In this document: positions 23,703 through 32,431 of the stretch, one piece after another | Layout: the number at the start of each line of letters is the position of its first letter | How positions within the stretch are numbered: the stretch's first letter is position 1 | NCBI RefSeq assembly: GCF_010672525.1 | Contig: NZ_JAAHGH010000005.1 | Location: 310,672-374,671, forward strand | Direction: 5' to 3' | DNA from: Okeania sp. SIO2B3 | GTDB lineage: Bacteria > Cyanobacteriota > Cyanobacteriia > Cyanobacteriales > Microcoleaceae | Length of the DNA: 64,000 nt | Made by a program: the position numbers and the translations under genes | Notes under the pieces: generated by a model | Seen by the model: the letters and a program-made list of their open reading frames with translations, nothing else | Database searches by the model: none | Told to the model about the DNA's origin: nothing

Positions 23703-25523
23703 ATGGATGACAAATTTATGATAATTATCAAAGAACAATTATCTTGGCTAATAATATTAGCAGGAATTATTTATTCCTTATATTTATTTTCTCAAGTCGC
23801 TTATGGTGCATTTTTTAATGGTGATTCTGGACTTAAAGCTTTATTAGCAAAACAATTAAGTAGTGGAAAATTACGTTTTGACTTAATTCCATCTGAAGAA
23901 AAATGGGTGAAAGAACTTTGGAATCAAGGGCTTTATCCCTATGAAAAACCGTTTGTTTTTTGTTTAAATAATCGCTACTATATTTCTTTCCCTTTTACTT
24001 TTTCTTTAATTACTGCGCCTTTGTATAAACTTTTTGGTTATAGAGGTTTATATCTAATTCCTTTAGTTTCTACCTGGACTGTTTGGATAACTTTTAATTT
24101 AATTTGTCAATCTTTGAACTTTAACATTATCAATACAAATCTAGGATTAATTGGCTTAATTTTTGCTTCAAATCTAACTTTATATAGTGCGATGTATTGG
24201 GAACATACATTAGCTATTGCACTTTGTTTTGCGGGAATGAGTTTTTTCTTTCTCCCTCAAATGTCTATATTTAATGTCATCATCACTGGATGTTTAGTTG
24301 GATTATCAGTTTGGGTTAGGTCTGAGTTTTTCGCTATGGTTGGCGCTTTGACAATAGTAGTTATTTTACAAGCATTTTATCAAAATAATTTGCTAGCAGT
24401 TTTAACAAATTCCAATAATTTCAACTGGAACAATATTTATCTGAATTTGCAACTCCCAATTGTTTACTTAATCAGTATGTTTTTGGTTGTCGGTGCTTTT
24501 TTAGTAACTAACAAAATTATTTATGGATATTTTTTAGGTCTTCATTCTCTGTTAGTGCTGGAAGAATTTTCCCTATCAAGAAGAATCGAAGAATTTAAAA
24601 TAATTATTCAATTTTTAACTAAGTATTTAATAGAATATTTCTCTCTAAGCATTTTTCCTATCTTTTACATTCTGTTATTTGGCATAGAAAAATCTCCGGA
24701 TTTATTGAATATTAATTTAATGATTGCTGCCCTTGTGTCAATAGGCATAATAATCACAGGATTTCAATTCATCAAAGGAGGTATAAGAGAACTAAAAAAT
24801 CAAATAAAACGATGGTTTATTCCTTTGATAGCAACAATTTTATGGTTTTATTTCATGGGTAAAACAAGTGTAGAAGTGAATAATCAGATAACAATTATTT
24901 ATTTGATATGTTTATTTTTTGTGGTAGGAGTATCTCTTTTAGTTGATATTGCACCTGATGAATTTACAGTTGGAGGAAAACAATGGGGACCAAGATATTT
25001 ATTAATCCTTCTCCCCCTTATTTCTTTGATGATGATTGAACAATTACAATATTTTCAAAATTTATCATCAACCATATTCTATTATGTTGCTTTATTTACT
25101 GTTGTGACTTTTGTGGCTTTAGGTATATATAAAAACCTATATTTAGGAACAAAATACATAAATAAAAACAGTAAAGATATTGAGCCTACAATTCAATTTT
25201 TAGCTAAAAATACTGACCCTGTGGTTGCTGTTTCTCATCAACACGCAGCCCAAGCATTAGAATTTTCTTTACCATCAAAAACTTTATTATTTCGTGCTGA
25301 AGAAAGCAAGGATTTATTAAATTTAGCTCAAGCATTGTTACAGAAAAGCTTAGATAAATTCACTTACATTTGTTATCCCCATCGTGTCTGTCGTCCATTA
25401 ACAGAAGCCACTGAAAAACTTCAATTTAGTCAAAATAATCAATTATTTCAGGTGAAGTTAAATAATTTAGGAACCCATGGTAAATATCCTATTTATCAAG
25501 GAGAAATTGTTGAAATAAGTTAA
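23703..25523 (+). CDS. Polytopic membrane protein, GT-C glycosyltransferase-like
   Basis: A 606-residue protein with about 11-13 hydrophobic helices. The first loop has FFNGDSGLKALLAKQLSSGK (about 39-58) with an acidic residue where GT-C enzymes place the catalytic or metal-binding Asp, and a later loop YYISFPFTFSLITAPLYK. A C-terminal soluble domain of about 100 residues follows. GT-C enzymes use polyprenyl-linked sugars outside the membrane, and the DPM1-like enzyme downstream could supply such a donor. The start may be ATG 23703 or ATG 23718. The overall architecture is convincing; family membership is inferred. Confidence 0.72.
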   Translation: MDDKFMIIIKEQLSWLIILAGIIYSLYLFSQVAYGAFFNGDSGLKALLAKQLSSGKLRFDLIPSEEKWVKELWNQGLYPYEKPFVFCLNNRYYISFPFTFSLITAPLYKLFGYRGLYLIPLVSTWTVWITFNLICQSLNFNIINTNLGLIGLIFASNLTLYSAMYWEHTLAIALCFAGMSFFFLPQMSIFNVIITGCLVGLSVWVRSEFFAMVGALTIVVILQAFYQNNLLAVLTNSNNFNWNNIYLNLQLPIVYLISMFLVVGAFLVTNKIIYGYFLGLHSLLVLEEFSLSRRIEEFKIIIQFLTKYLIEYFSLSIFPIFYILLFGIEKSPDLLNINLMIAALVSIGIIITGFQFIKGGIRELKNQIKRWFIPLIATILWFYFMGKTSVEVNNQITIIYLICLFFVVGVSLLVDIAPDEFTVGGKQWGPRYLLILLPLISLMMIEQLQYFQNLSSTIFYYVALFTVVTFVALGIYKNLYLGTKYINKNSKDIEPTIQFLAKNTDPVVAVSHQHAAQALEFSLPSKTLLFRAEESKDLLNLAQALLQKSLDKFTYICYPHRVCRPLTEATEKLQFSQNNQLFQVKLNNLGTHGKYPIYQGEIVEIS

Positions 25524-25620
25524 TATAGCAATTCTCATATTGGTGAGGTACAAAATTCGTTTGTTTTAGGAAGTATTCAATAATGGATAATGGATCATGG
25601 ATAATTGATAATTGATAATT

Positions 25621-26141
25621 GATAATTACCTTTCCCTAAAAGGAAAAGGATTGAATAAAAGGAAAATTAATTCATTTAAAGGAGAGGCTTGAAACCTTAA
25701 TCATTCGGTAATTCGATAAACATTTGAGAAACTATATATACATTTTTTGGGAAATAGTAAATATGAAGTTTAAAGGGAACATAAAATAGGGGAAATATGG
25801 AAAGATATCTGTAGGGGCGAATGGCATTCGCCCTCCCTATATGTAGAGCCTCCCCTTCATTAATTGATAATTGATAATTGATAATTACCTTTCCCTAAAA
25901 GGAAAAGGATTGAATAAAAGGAAAATTAATTCATTGTTTCTCCTTTAAAAGAGAGGCTTGAAACCTTAATTATTCGGTAATTCTATAAATATTTGAGAAA
26001 CTCTATATACATTTTTTGGGAAATAGTAAATATGAAGTTTAAAGAGAACATAAAACAGGAGAAATAGGGAAATAAATCTGTAGGGGCGAATGGCATTCGC
26101 CCTCCCTATATGTAGAGCCTCCCCTTCATTAATTGATAATG
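25621..26141. repeat. Two tandem copies of a roughly 260-bp non-coding unit
   Basis: Unit 1 is 25621-25879 and unit 2 is 25880-26141. Each starts GATAATTACCTTTCCCTAAA, contains CATTTTTTGGGAAATAGTAA and TGTAGGGGCGAATGGCATTC, and ends CCTCCCCTTCATTAATTGAT. The copies differ by few substitutions and one small insertion (cattgtttctcc), so the duplication is recent. No gene seen. Confidence 0.85.
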
Positions 26142-26360
26142 GATAATTACCTCTGGTTAAAACCCTTCTTGATTGAATATAAGGAAATATTATTTCTTCT
26201 CTTGGTCGATTGGATATGGTTAGGGAACCCATCCATCCCACCCTTCGGGAAGCTCCGCTTTTCATGTTGTGTAGCAAAACGACCGCTTTTTTTCCCTTAA
26301 AAGGGTCGGCTTTAAATCAGAATTATTTAATTATTAATTATTAATTATTAATTATTCGGT
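26142..26360. repeat. Dispersed composite repeat, second copy
   Basis: It shares CTTGGTCGATTGGATATGG and CATCCATCCCACCCTTCGGG with 21735-21780 and ends AATTATTAATTATTCGGTAA. The rest up to 26445 is AT-rich leader of the GT2 gene. Confidence 0.6.
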
Positions 26361-26445
26361 AAGTCCTGTCTATATTCGCAATTAAAATGCGCAACAACTC
26401 AAAGCAATTAAGTTTGTCAAAATAGTAAAAAAATCAAAAAAAATT

Positions 26446-27207
26446 ATGTCTAATCAATTAGTTTGCACTGTTTTACCTACTTTCAATGAAAAAGATAATA
26501 TTCGTCCTTTAATTGAAGGTTTAATAGCCAGCGTACCTCATCCTTATTTAATTTTAGTTGTAGATGATAATTCTCCAGATGGTACTTGGAAAATAGTAGA
26601 AGAAATTGCCGATAATTACTCTCTTTCTCCTCAAGACGACAGTTTTAAATCTGGTGTAGAATTAATTAAACGTATTGATGAAAAAGGTTTAACTTCAGCA
26701 ATTCAAAGAGGAATAAATGAGGCGATCGCTACTTATGATGCTAAGATTATTACTTGGATGGATTGTGATTTATCTATGCCACCAGAAGATGTACCTAAAT
26801 TAGTCAAAGTAATTAGAGAAGGGGATGCAGATGTGGCAGTAGGTTCTCGTTGGGTAAAGGATGGAAAAGATATTGCTCATGGTATGATGGCTCGTATCTT
26901 AAGCTGGATTATTAATAATTATGCAATGTTATTTCTGGGTAATCAAGTACATGATTATACCAGTGGTTTTATTGCAGCACGAAGTGAGGTATTAAAAAAA
27001 ATTCCTTTAAAAGGTGATTATGGAGAATATTGTATTGATTTATTATGTCGTGCTTTCCGTTTAGGTTATCATTTAGTAGAAGTACCTTATGTTTGTGTAC
27101 CTCGCACTACAGGAGAAAGTAAAACAGGGATTAATTTGTTAGATTATTTAGATAAAGGACGTGATTATGTAACAACAGTTTGGCGACTTTGGCGACAAAA
27201 AAATTGA
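26446..27207 (+). CDS. GT2 glycosyltransferase, polyprenyl-phosphate mannosyltransferase (DPM1)-like
   Basis: A 253-residue soluble GT-A enzyme. It opens CTVLPTFNEKDNIRPLIEGL, has VVDDNSPDGTW (about 39-49) for UDP/GDP-sugar binding, the acceptor metal motif TWMDCDLSMPPEDV, and GSRWVKDG and DYTSGFIAARSEVLKKIPL further on. These match dolichol-phosphate mannose synthase-type enzymes that transfer a sugar from GDP- or UDP-sugar to polyprenyl phosphate. It lacks the two C-terminal membrane helices of some relatives. It lies between a GT-C-like and an HTTM protein on the same strand, consistent with a lipid-linked sugar route for surface glycan. Confidence 0.88.
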   Translation: MSNQLVCTVLPTFNEKDNIRPLIEGLIASVPHPYLILVVDDNSPDGTWKIVEEIADNYSLSPQDDSFKSGVELIKRIDEKGLTSAIQRGINEAIATYDAKIITWMDCDLSMPPEDVPKLVKVIREGDADVAVGSRWVKDGKDIAHGMMARILSWIINNYAMLFLGNQVHDYTSGFIAARSEVLKKIPLKGDYGEYCIDLLCRAFRLGYHLVEVPYVCVPRTTGESKTGINLLDYLDKGRDYVTTVWRLWRQKN

Positions 27208-27390
27208 TGGGGAGATGGGGAGATGGGGAGATGGGGAGATGGAGGGATTTTTATATTAGACATCTCCAAAAATCAAAAAGACAATCAATACTTATCCAGA
27301 AATTATCAATTATTCCCCTCCTGGAAGGGGGAGGGGCGAGGGGTGGGTTCCCTGTTCCCTGTTCCCTGTTCCCTGTTCCCTCTTTTCTGG
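27208..27390. repeat. STRR and G-rich palindrome cluster
   Basis: GGGGAGAT octamers begin just after the stop codon (27208-27245). Then come the CCCCTCCTGGAAGGGGGAGG palindrome at about 27316-27346 and four ccctgtt heptamers to 27385. AGACATCTCCA at 27260 and GGAGATGTCT at 27388 form an inverted pair around the last two. No gene seen. Confidence 0.65.
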
Positions 27391-27550
27391 AGATGTCTAT
27401 TTGCACAATTAAATATATTTCATATTAATATTTTCTAACGACAAAGAATTAGCCCTGCTCTTTCATATAGAATCAGGTTATAGTATATGTTGATAATTCT
27501 ATAATTACTTCAATATTTAATCTCCCCCACTCCCAACTATACAATAACTA

Positions 27551-27570
27551 TTAACTGATAACTGAAATGA
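27551..27570 (+). promoter_or_regulatory. Dispersed repeat providing the HTTM gene start codon
   Basis: TTAACTGATAACTGAAATGA ends with ATG 27567. It is the same motif as at 18158-18178. Confidence 0.6.
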
Positions 27571-29432
27571 CCAAACCCAAATTTTTTTCTCTTTTAAAAT
27601 TAGATGAAATTATCGGTTTAGATTTACGCTCCCTTGCCATATTTCGGATTGGTTTAGCGTTAATGACTCTTACGGATATAATTATTCGTGCTCAAGCTTT
27701 AAATGCTCATTATACTGATAGTGGAATTTTACCACGTTCTGTTCTAATTGATATGCTCAATCCTTGGTATTGGTCAATTAATTTAATTAGTGGTCATCCC
27801 TTCATACAAGGATTAATATTTGCCGTAGCTATATTCTTTGCTTTAGCTATGTTATTGGGTTATCGTACCAGACTAGCAACTATTGCTACTTGGGCATTAA
27901 TAATCTCTCTAAATAATCGTAATCCCGCATTAATTTTTGCGGCAGATCATGTGTTGCGGGCAATGCTTTTTTGGTCAATGTTTTTACCATTAGGTGCTTG
28001 TTATTCAATAGATAGTGCCCTTAATTCTTCCAGTAATTCTTTACCTAAAAAAGTATGTAGTGGAGCAACTTTAGCTTTTTTAATTCAACTTTGTTATATC
28101 TATATTTGGTCAGCAGCTTTTAAAACCAAAAGTGACATTTGGTGGCCTGATGGAGACGCTGTTTATTACTCATTAAGTTTTGACCAATATTCCACAGCAT
28201 TTGGTCAATTTTTATTGAGTTTTCCTCAAGAAATTTTAAAATTACTGACTATTTCTGCACTTATTTTTGAGTGGATTGGTCCGTTAATCATATTTATCCC
28301 TGTTCGGAATGCTTTATTTCGTTGTATAGCAATTGTTTCTTTTGTCTTATTACATATTGGTTTTGAACTATGTTTTCACATCGGCATTTTAAGTTATCTA
28401 TGTATCTGTATGTGGTTAGCATTAATACCTAGTGTAATTTGGGATAAAGCCGAACAAAAAATAGAAAATCAACAACGTCAAGGATTAACTATCTATTACG
28501 ATGCTGATTGTGGTTTTTGTAAAAAGGTAGTTTATTTATTGCGTACCTTCTTAATTTTGCCGAAAACCCCTGTATTAAAGGCACAAGATTATCCATCTAT
28601 TTATGAAGATATGTTAGCCGAAAATTCTTGGGTAGTAGAAGATTGGCAAAAAAATCGTTACTTCAAATGGGAAGGAATAATTTATGTAGTGAGTTTATCT
28701 CCTTTATTTAGTTTTCTTGTACCTATCTTAAAATGGCAACCTTTAAAATCTTTAGGTACTAAAATTTATGAAACAATTGCTTCTAATCGTAAATTTGCAG
28801 GCAAGTTTACTGCACCTTTAAAATTTCGACCAATTGAAGTTTGCCCTTCCTTAATTTTCAACTTTATTACTGTTACTTTACTTCTACTTACTACGATGTG
28901 GAATTTTAGAAGTTTTGTCAAACAAACCTATGCTTGGCGTCAAGAACAGAAAAATGATTGGATTACAGCTAGTCATAAACTACTAAATAGACGAACTCTT
29001 CAATATATTCATCCTATTGGTTACATGACTCGTTTAGATCAAACATGGAGTATTTTTGCTCCGGCACCCCCCAGAGATGATGGTTGGCACGTTATTGAAG
29101 GTAAATTAAAAGATGGAAGTACAGTTAATGTTTTAGCAGAAGAACAACCAATTAGTTGGGATAAACCAAATATTAAACAGCGTCAAGAATTTTATGAAAC
29201 AATTCAATGGCGAGTTTATTTGATAACTCTTAATCGTGCAATTGGCAAAAAATTATATCCTCATTATGCAGCTTATCTTTGTCGTCAATGGAATTCTACT
29301 CATCAAGGTAAAAAACAATTAGATGGTTTAATTATTTACTATATGGATGAAAGAACTGTACCTCCTAATGAAATACAAACAGTTGAAAAAACAGTTCATT
29401 ATGAAAAATCTTGTTCAGATAAGAGCGAATAG
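27567..29432 (+). CDS. HTTM membrane protein fused to a DCC (DUF393) thiol-oxidoreductase-like domain
   Basis: A 621-residue protein. About 15-290 is an HTTM domain with around six helices, related to the membrane part of vitamin K-dependent gamma-carboxylase (start LDLRSLAIFRIGLALMTL, HYTDSGILPR). About 305-400 is a DCC domain with TIYYDADCGFCKKVVYLLR, whose D-x-D-C-x-x-C is the thioredoxin-like motif. Another helix at about 430 and a soluble tail complete it. The fusion suggests redox modification or transfer at the membrane. It is co-oriented with the glycosyltransferases. Its ATG lies in a dispersed repeat. Confidence 0.85.
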   Translation: MTKPKFFSLLKLDEIIGLDLRSLAIFRIGLALMTLTDIIIRAQALNAHYTDSGILPRSVLIDMLNPWYWSINLISGHPFIQGLIFAVAIFFALAMLLGYRTRLATIATWALIISLNNRNPALIFAADHVLRAMLFWSMFLPLGACYSIDSALNSSSNSLPKKVCSGATLAFLIQLCYIYIWSAAFKTKSDIWWPDGDAVYYSLSFDQYSTAFGQFLLSFPQEILKLLTISALIFEWIGPLIIFIPVRNALFRCIAIVSFVLLHIGFELCFHIGILSYLCICMWLALIPSVIWDKAEQKIENQQRQGLTIYYDADCGFCKKVVYLLRTFLILPKTPVLKAQDYPSIYEDMLAENSWVVEDWQKNRYFKWEGIIYVVSLSPLFSFLVPILKWQPLKSLGTKIYETIASNRKFAGKFTAPLKFRPIEVCPSLIFNFITVTLLLLTTMWNFRSFVKQTYAWRQEQKNDWITASHKLLNRRTLQYIHPIGYMTRLDQTWSIFAPAPPRDDGWHVIEGKLKDGSTVNVLAEEQPISWDKPNIKQRQEFYETIQWRVYLITLNRAIGKKLYPHYAAYLCRQWNSTHQGKKQLDGLIIYYMDERTVPPNEIQTVEKTVHYEKSCSDKSE

Positions 29433-29525
29433 TTAATACCAGTAGCAGATGTTCAAATAGATTTGAATTATCCTCGTAGTCAAGATTTCCGAATGTGGCA
29501 ATTATGTAATGAATATTGTCGCTAA
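29433..29525 (+). pseudogene. Short in-frame coding-like tail after the HTTM stop
   Basis: After TAG 29430-29432 the same frame reads LIPVADVQIDLNYPRSQDFR and then MWQLCNEYCR before TAA. It has no start. It may be a lost C-terminal extension cut off by a nonsense change, or a relic of another gene. Its composition looks coding; I cannot assign it. Confidence 0.3.
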
Positions 29526-29699
29526 ATTTCTAATTATTTGGAAATGGCAGTATTAGATTATTAAGGTCATTTCAGTTATCAGTTATCAGTAACTCCAGCT
29601 GAAGTTATACCAAGGAGCGATCGCAACTTTACTTGACCAAAAAGTCAAACTCCCTGTTTACTTTCTTGCGGAATGCTGGGCAAACAAGGAAGCATTATT

Positions 29700-29788
29700 A
29701 GGACTTACGCAGATACGCTATATATAGTACTTGTAACTATTGTCCAATAGTTACTGGACTCTATAGATAGTGTCTTTGCGTAAGTCCT
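29700..29788. mobile_element. MITE with AGGACTTACGCA inverted ends
   Basis: AGGACTTACGCA and TGCGTAAGTCCT bound 89 bp. The centre, GTAACTATTG-TC-CAATAGTTAC, is a perfect inner hairpin, so the whole element can fold on itself. It sits inside copy B of the upstream module. Confidence 0.8.
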
Positions 29789-29921
29789 GATTATATTTGG
29801 ACAAGTTGTTTACTCTTGACTAGAATTTAGATTTACACTTGGACCTTGACTGGGACTAACTCATATCTACTTGATGCAGGTTTTCCGTGTTATCCCCTAA
29901 TGTTTTTGGCCTATTTTTTGA

Positions 29922-30006
29922 TTTTGAACAGGTAATGAACATTTTGAACAGGTAAGTGAACACTTTTAATCAGTAAATGAACGGATAGGTGAACAAAAAG
30001 GTGAAC
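29922..30006. promoter_or_regulatory. Iteron-like direct repeat array, copy B
   Basis: Two TTTTGAACAGGTAA units are followed by CAGTAAATGAAC, GGATAGGTGAAC and AAAAAGGTGAAC at short spacing. The order and core agree with copy A at 20744-20828 while unit number differs. Confidence 0.6.
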
Positions 30007-30236
30007 GATCGAGCTGGGATTTTTGTGTGATTATAATTAGTAAGCCAAACAAATTTATACAAGACTTACCCATGAGGTAGGAAAAACTAGGATTTTAGAT
30101 TACTTTCCGTTCCGGACTGCTCCGCAAACCCTGTCGGTAGCTTCGGACGAAAATACGTTGTACTGACTAAGTTCTATGTATATATAAAGTTTATTGAGGC
30201 TTCACAAAATTCTGAAATTACATTCTAAGGAATAAA

Positions 30237-30995
30237 ATGAAAAATTCTGCCTTAAAAACACTAACAAGCGCTTCAATATTATCAATAGCTGTTGCTGGAA
30301 TTAGTCTTCCTGCTTGGAGTTTTCAACTTAAAATTCAACCTCCAGAGGAGTTAGAGCTTGATGGAATGGATATTTTGGAAGGTCAGTTCAATTTAACAGG
30401 TGCTACTGGGTATTCATTTGATAATCCCGATGGTATGGAATTTCCCGACCTACCTGTAGTACATGACGCAACTATTGGGGATAATTCTGCTCATCTTCTC
30501 TTGGATGATGTACCAGATGACATTGAGGTACTTAAGCTAAGTGGTTTTTTCAATGCCACTAACCCCGATAAACCAAACGCTCACTTCAATATAATTGTTG
30601 CTGGTATCGAACCAGGTGGTCCTGGGGAGTTCACCTTTTTCTTGCCAACCAGCACTGACATAGCAGCTAACGTGATTATTGATGTTGCAGATACTAAAGC
30701 TTTAGCAGATAACAAAAATTACTTTGTTGATGGTGGTGGTTTTGACTGGATGCCTGAAGTTATCACTAATGACCTCCCTCAAGCTGGTGAAGGAGTTACA
30801 ATAGGTGATTGGTTTATAGGTATAGGGTCAAACCAAACTCTCCTTGACCCCACGATGGGTTTCAATGTACCCAATGCTATGTTTCAACCTCATGGTACTC
30901 AAACAACTATACCTGAACCCAGTTCCACTATTGGTTTATTAGCTTTGACTACTTTAGGTTTGGGTTCAGCATTGAAACGCAAAATCAAAAAGTAG
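30237..30995 (+). CDS. PEP-CTERM sorting-signal exported protein
   Basis: A 252-residue protein with an N-terminal signal peptide (about 1-28, ending PAWS) and a C-terminal tripartite signal at about 226-252: IPEPSS, a hydrophobic helix and KRKIKK. PEP-CTERM proteins are cut and anchored by an exosortase and often belong to the extracellular matrix. The middle is acidic and beta-rich with no recognised domain. The start ATG follows AAGGAATAAA. The shared upstream module with the cupin gene hints at joint regulation with the surface-glycan cluster. No exosortase gene lies in the window. Confidence 0.85.
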   Translation: MKNSALKTLTSASILSIAVAGISLPAWSFQLKIQPPEELELDGMDILEGQFNLTGATGYSFDNPDGMEFPDLPVVHDATIGDNSAHLLLDDVPDDIEVLKLSGFFNATNPDKPNAHFNIIVAGIEPGGPGEFTFFLPTSTDIAANVIIDVADTKALADNKNYFVDGGGFDWMPEVITNDLPQAGEGVTIGDWFIGIGSNQTLLDPTMGFNVPNAMFQPHGTQTTIPEPSSTIGLLALTTLGLGSALKRKIKK

Positions 30996-31104
30996 AAACC
31001 AACTAACAATACAACTATTAATGTCTAGTTTCTTTTGAATCTAAATTTCAATAGCAAATCTAACCAATTAAATTACAAAACATTCCATCCTAAAAATCAG
31101 ATAA

Positions 31105-31137
31105 ACCCCTTAGTCAATTGACTAGAGGGGCTTTTTT
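31105..31137 (+). terminator. Rho-independent terminator after the PEP-CTERM gene
   Basis: ACCCCTTAGTC, loop AATT and GACTAGAGGGG pair with one bulged base, followed by CTTTTTT. It lies 110 bp after the stop codon. Confidence 0.75.
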
Positions 31138-31413
31138 CATCATGGTTGTGCATTGTCATTATTTTTGTTACCAGAACAGTGGGAGCATCTTGCTCCCGTA
31201 CCAGACATTCCTTGCTGTTGTATACCATTACTATGCAATACTACTTAAATTAAAATTATCATCTAAGTCAAATTAATCACTAAGTCATCAAACACTTCAG
31301 AAAATTTACTGAAAAATTTCCTGTGATAAAATTGATCTTATATCTTTATTTTCCGGATAAGTCTATTGAAACAACGGACTAATAGAAATAAAAAATCAAC
31401 AGAACAGTTTGCA

Positions 31414-32133
31414 ATGAACAGAGCTAAACTTTTAACAACTCTAGTAGCAACTACTACTATCTTATTTGCCGCAACAGGAAACGCTCAAGCTATTACTTTC
31501 TCTGGAAAATCATCTGGATCTTGGGGTTTACCCGTTGTATCTACTGGTACAGAATATCTCTCAGATGAAAACGGTGGGACAAATAACAGATTAACTTGGG
31601 GAATTCCTGCCACTACATCGTTCACAAATTATGTTCAGTATGATGGCTTAAGTTTCAGCACGGATGTAAATACTTTATTTGCTGTTGGTGATTTAACCTA
31701 TCGTAATGGCGCTACTTACTATGGTTTTAATGGAGACTTTCCTCTAGAGGTTGAACTGTCTTTTACTAATCCTTTCAACAACGCAGAAAACTTCAACTAC
31801 ACCTTCAATATTTTCAATACTCCTAACATTTACAACGACCCAGTTTTAGATGGAGATATACTTCTTTTTACTGCTAATGGTCTAACAAATGATTCTTTTA
31901 ACTTTGCTGGAGTAGATTACACCTTGAAATTAGCTGGTTTTTCTAGTGACGGTGGTAATACTTTTCTCAGTGAGTTTAACTCTCCAGAACATTCAGTAGC
32001 AAATGCAATATTATATGCTGAGATTATTAAGGTTGATGTTCCCGAACCCACAGCAATAATTGCTCTGGGTTTATTTGGTATTTACTTAACAGGTTCATTA
32101 AATATCTCTAGAAAAGGGAGGAGGGTTCAATAA
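31414..32133 (+). CDS. PEP-CTERM exported protein 2
   Basis: A 239-residue protein taken from ATG 31414 because MNRAKLLTTLVATTTILFAA gives a clean signal peptide ending NAQA; an upstream TTG at 31366 would add a 16-residue polar stretch with no ribosome site. The mature part is beta-rich (GKSSGSWGLP, ELSFTNPFNNAENFNYTFNI). The end VPEPTAIIALGLFGIYLTGS followed by basic RKGRR is the PEP-CTERM tag. It is similar in type but not in sequence to the preceding protein, and is probably a second matrix component. Confidence 0.82.
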   Translation: MNRAKLLTTLVATTTILFAATGNAQAITFSGKSSGSWGLPVVSTGTEYLSDENGGTNNRLTWGIPATTSFTNYVQYDGLSFSTDVNTLFAVGDLTYRNGATYYGFNGDFPLEVELSFTNPFNNAENFNYTFNIFNTPNIYNDPVLDGDILLFTANGLTNDSFNFAGVDYTLKLAGFSSDGGNTFLSEFNSPEHSVANAILYAEIIKVDVPEPTAIIALGLFGIYLTGSLNISRKGRRVQ

Positions 32134-32258
32134 TTAATAATTAATAATTAATAATTAATAATTACCTCTCCTTTAAAACGGATAGGATTGACTCAAAGGA
32201 AAATTTTTCTTTATTATCTCCTAAAAAGGGGAGACTTTAAACCACAATTATTCGGTAA
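32134..32258. repeat. Dispersed composite repeat, third copy
   Basis: AATTAATAATTAATAATTAA is followed by CCTCTCCTTTAAAACGGATA and GGATTGACTC, ending CAATTATTCGGTAA. The first 60 bp are nearly identical to 44297-44355. It begins at the PEP-CTERM stop codon. Confidence 0.75.
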
Positions 32259-32329
32259 GTATTATTGCAATGGAGTAGCACACCTAAAACTGTGTAATAG
32301 ATTGTTGCTTCTAGGTGTCTCGATCTCTC

Positions 32330-32430
32330 CCACTCCCCCACTCCCCCGCTCCCCCGCTCCCCTACTTCCCCTCCTGGGAGGGGCGAGGGGTGGGTTAACT
32401 TCTGACTTCTGACTTCTGACTTCTGACTTC
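32330..32430. repeat. STRR and G-rich palindrome
   Basis: CCCCCGCT octamers, CCCCTCCTGGGAGGGGCGAG and four acttctg heptamers run up to the stop of typA. Confidence 0.7.
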
Positions 32431-32431
32431 G

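Larger units (their letters stand above)
29614..30236. repeat. Duplicated upstream module, copy B
   Basis: This is the counterpart of 20461-21061, ending at the ATG of the PEP-CTERM gene. It carries its own small MITE at 29700-29788 and lacks the 20516 MITE. Confidence 0.8.

Noticed and set aside
23506-23721. Frame coding FSLLPSTFYLLPS repeats
   Set aside because: It is read through a heptameric STRR; no start context or homology.
30237-32133. The two PEP-CTERM genes as one operon
   Set aside because: A strong terminator-like hairpin with a T-run lies between them at 31105-31137.
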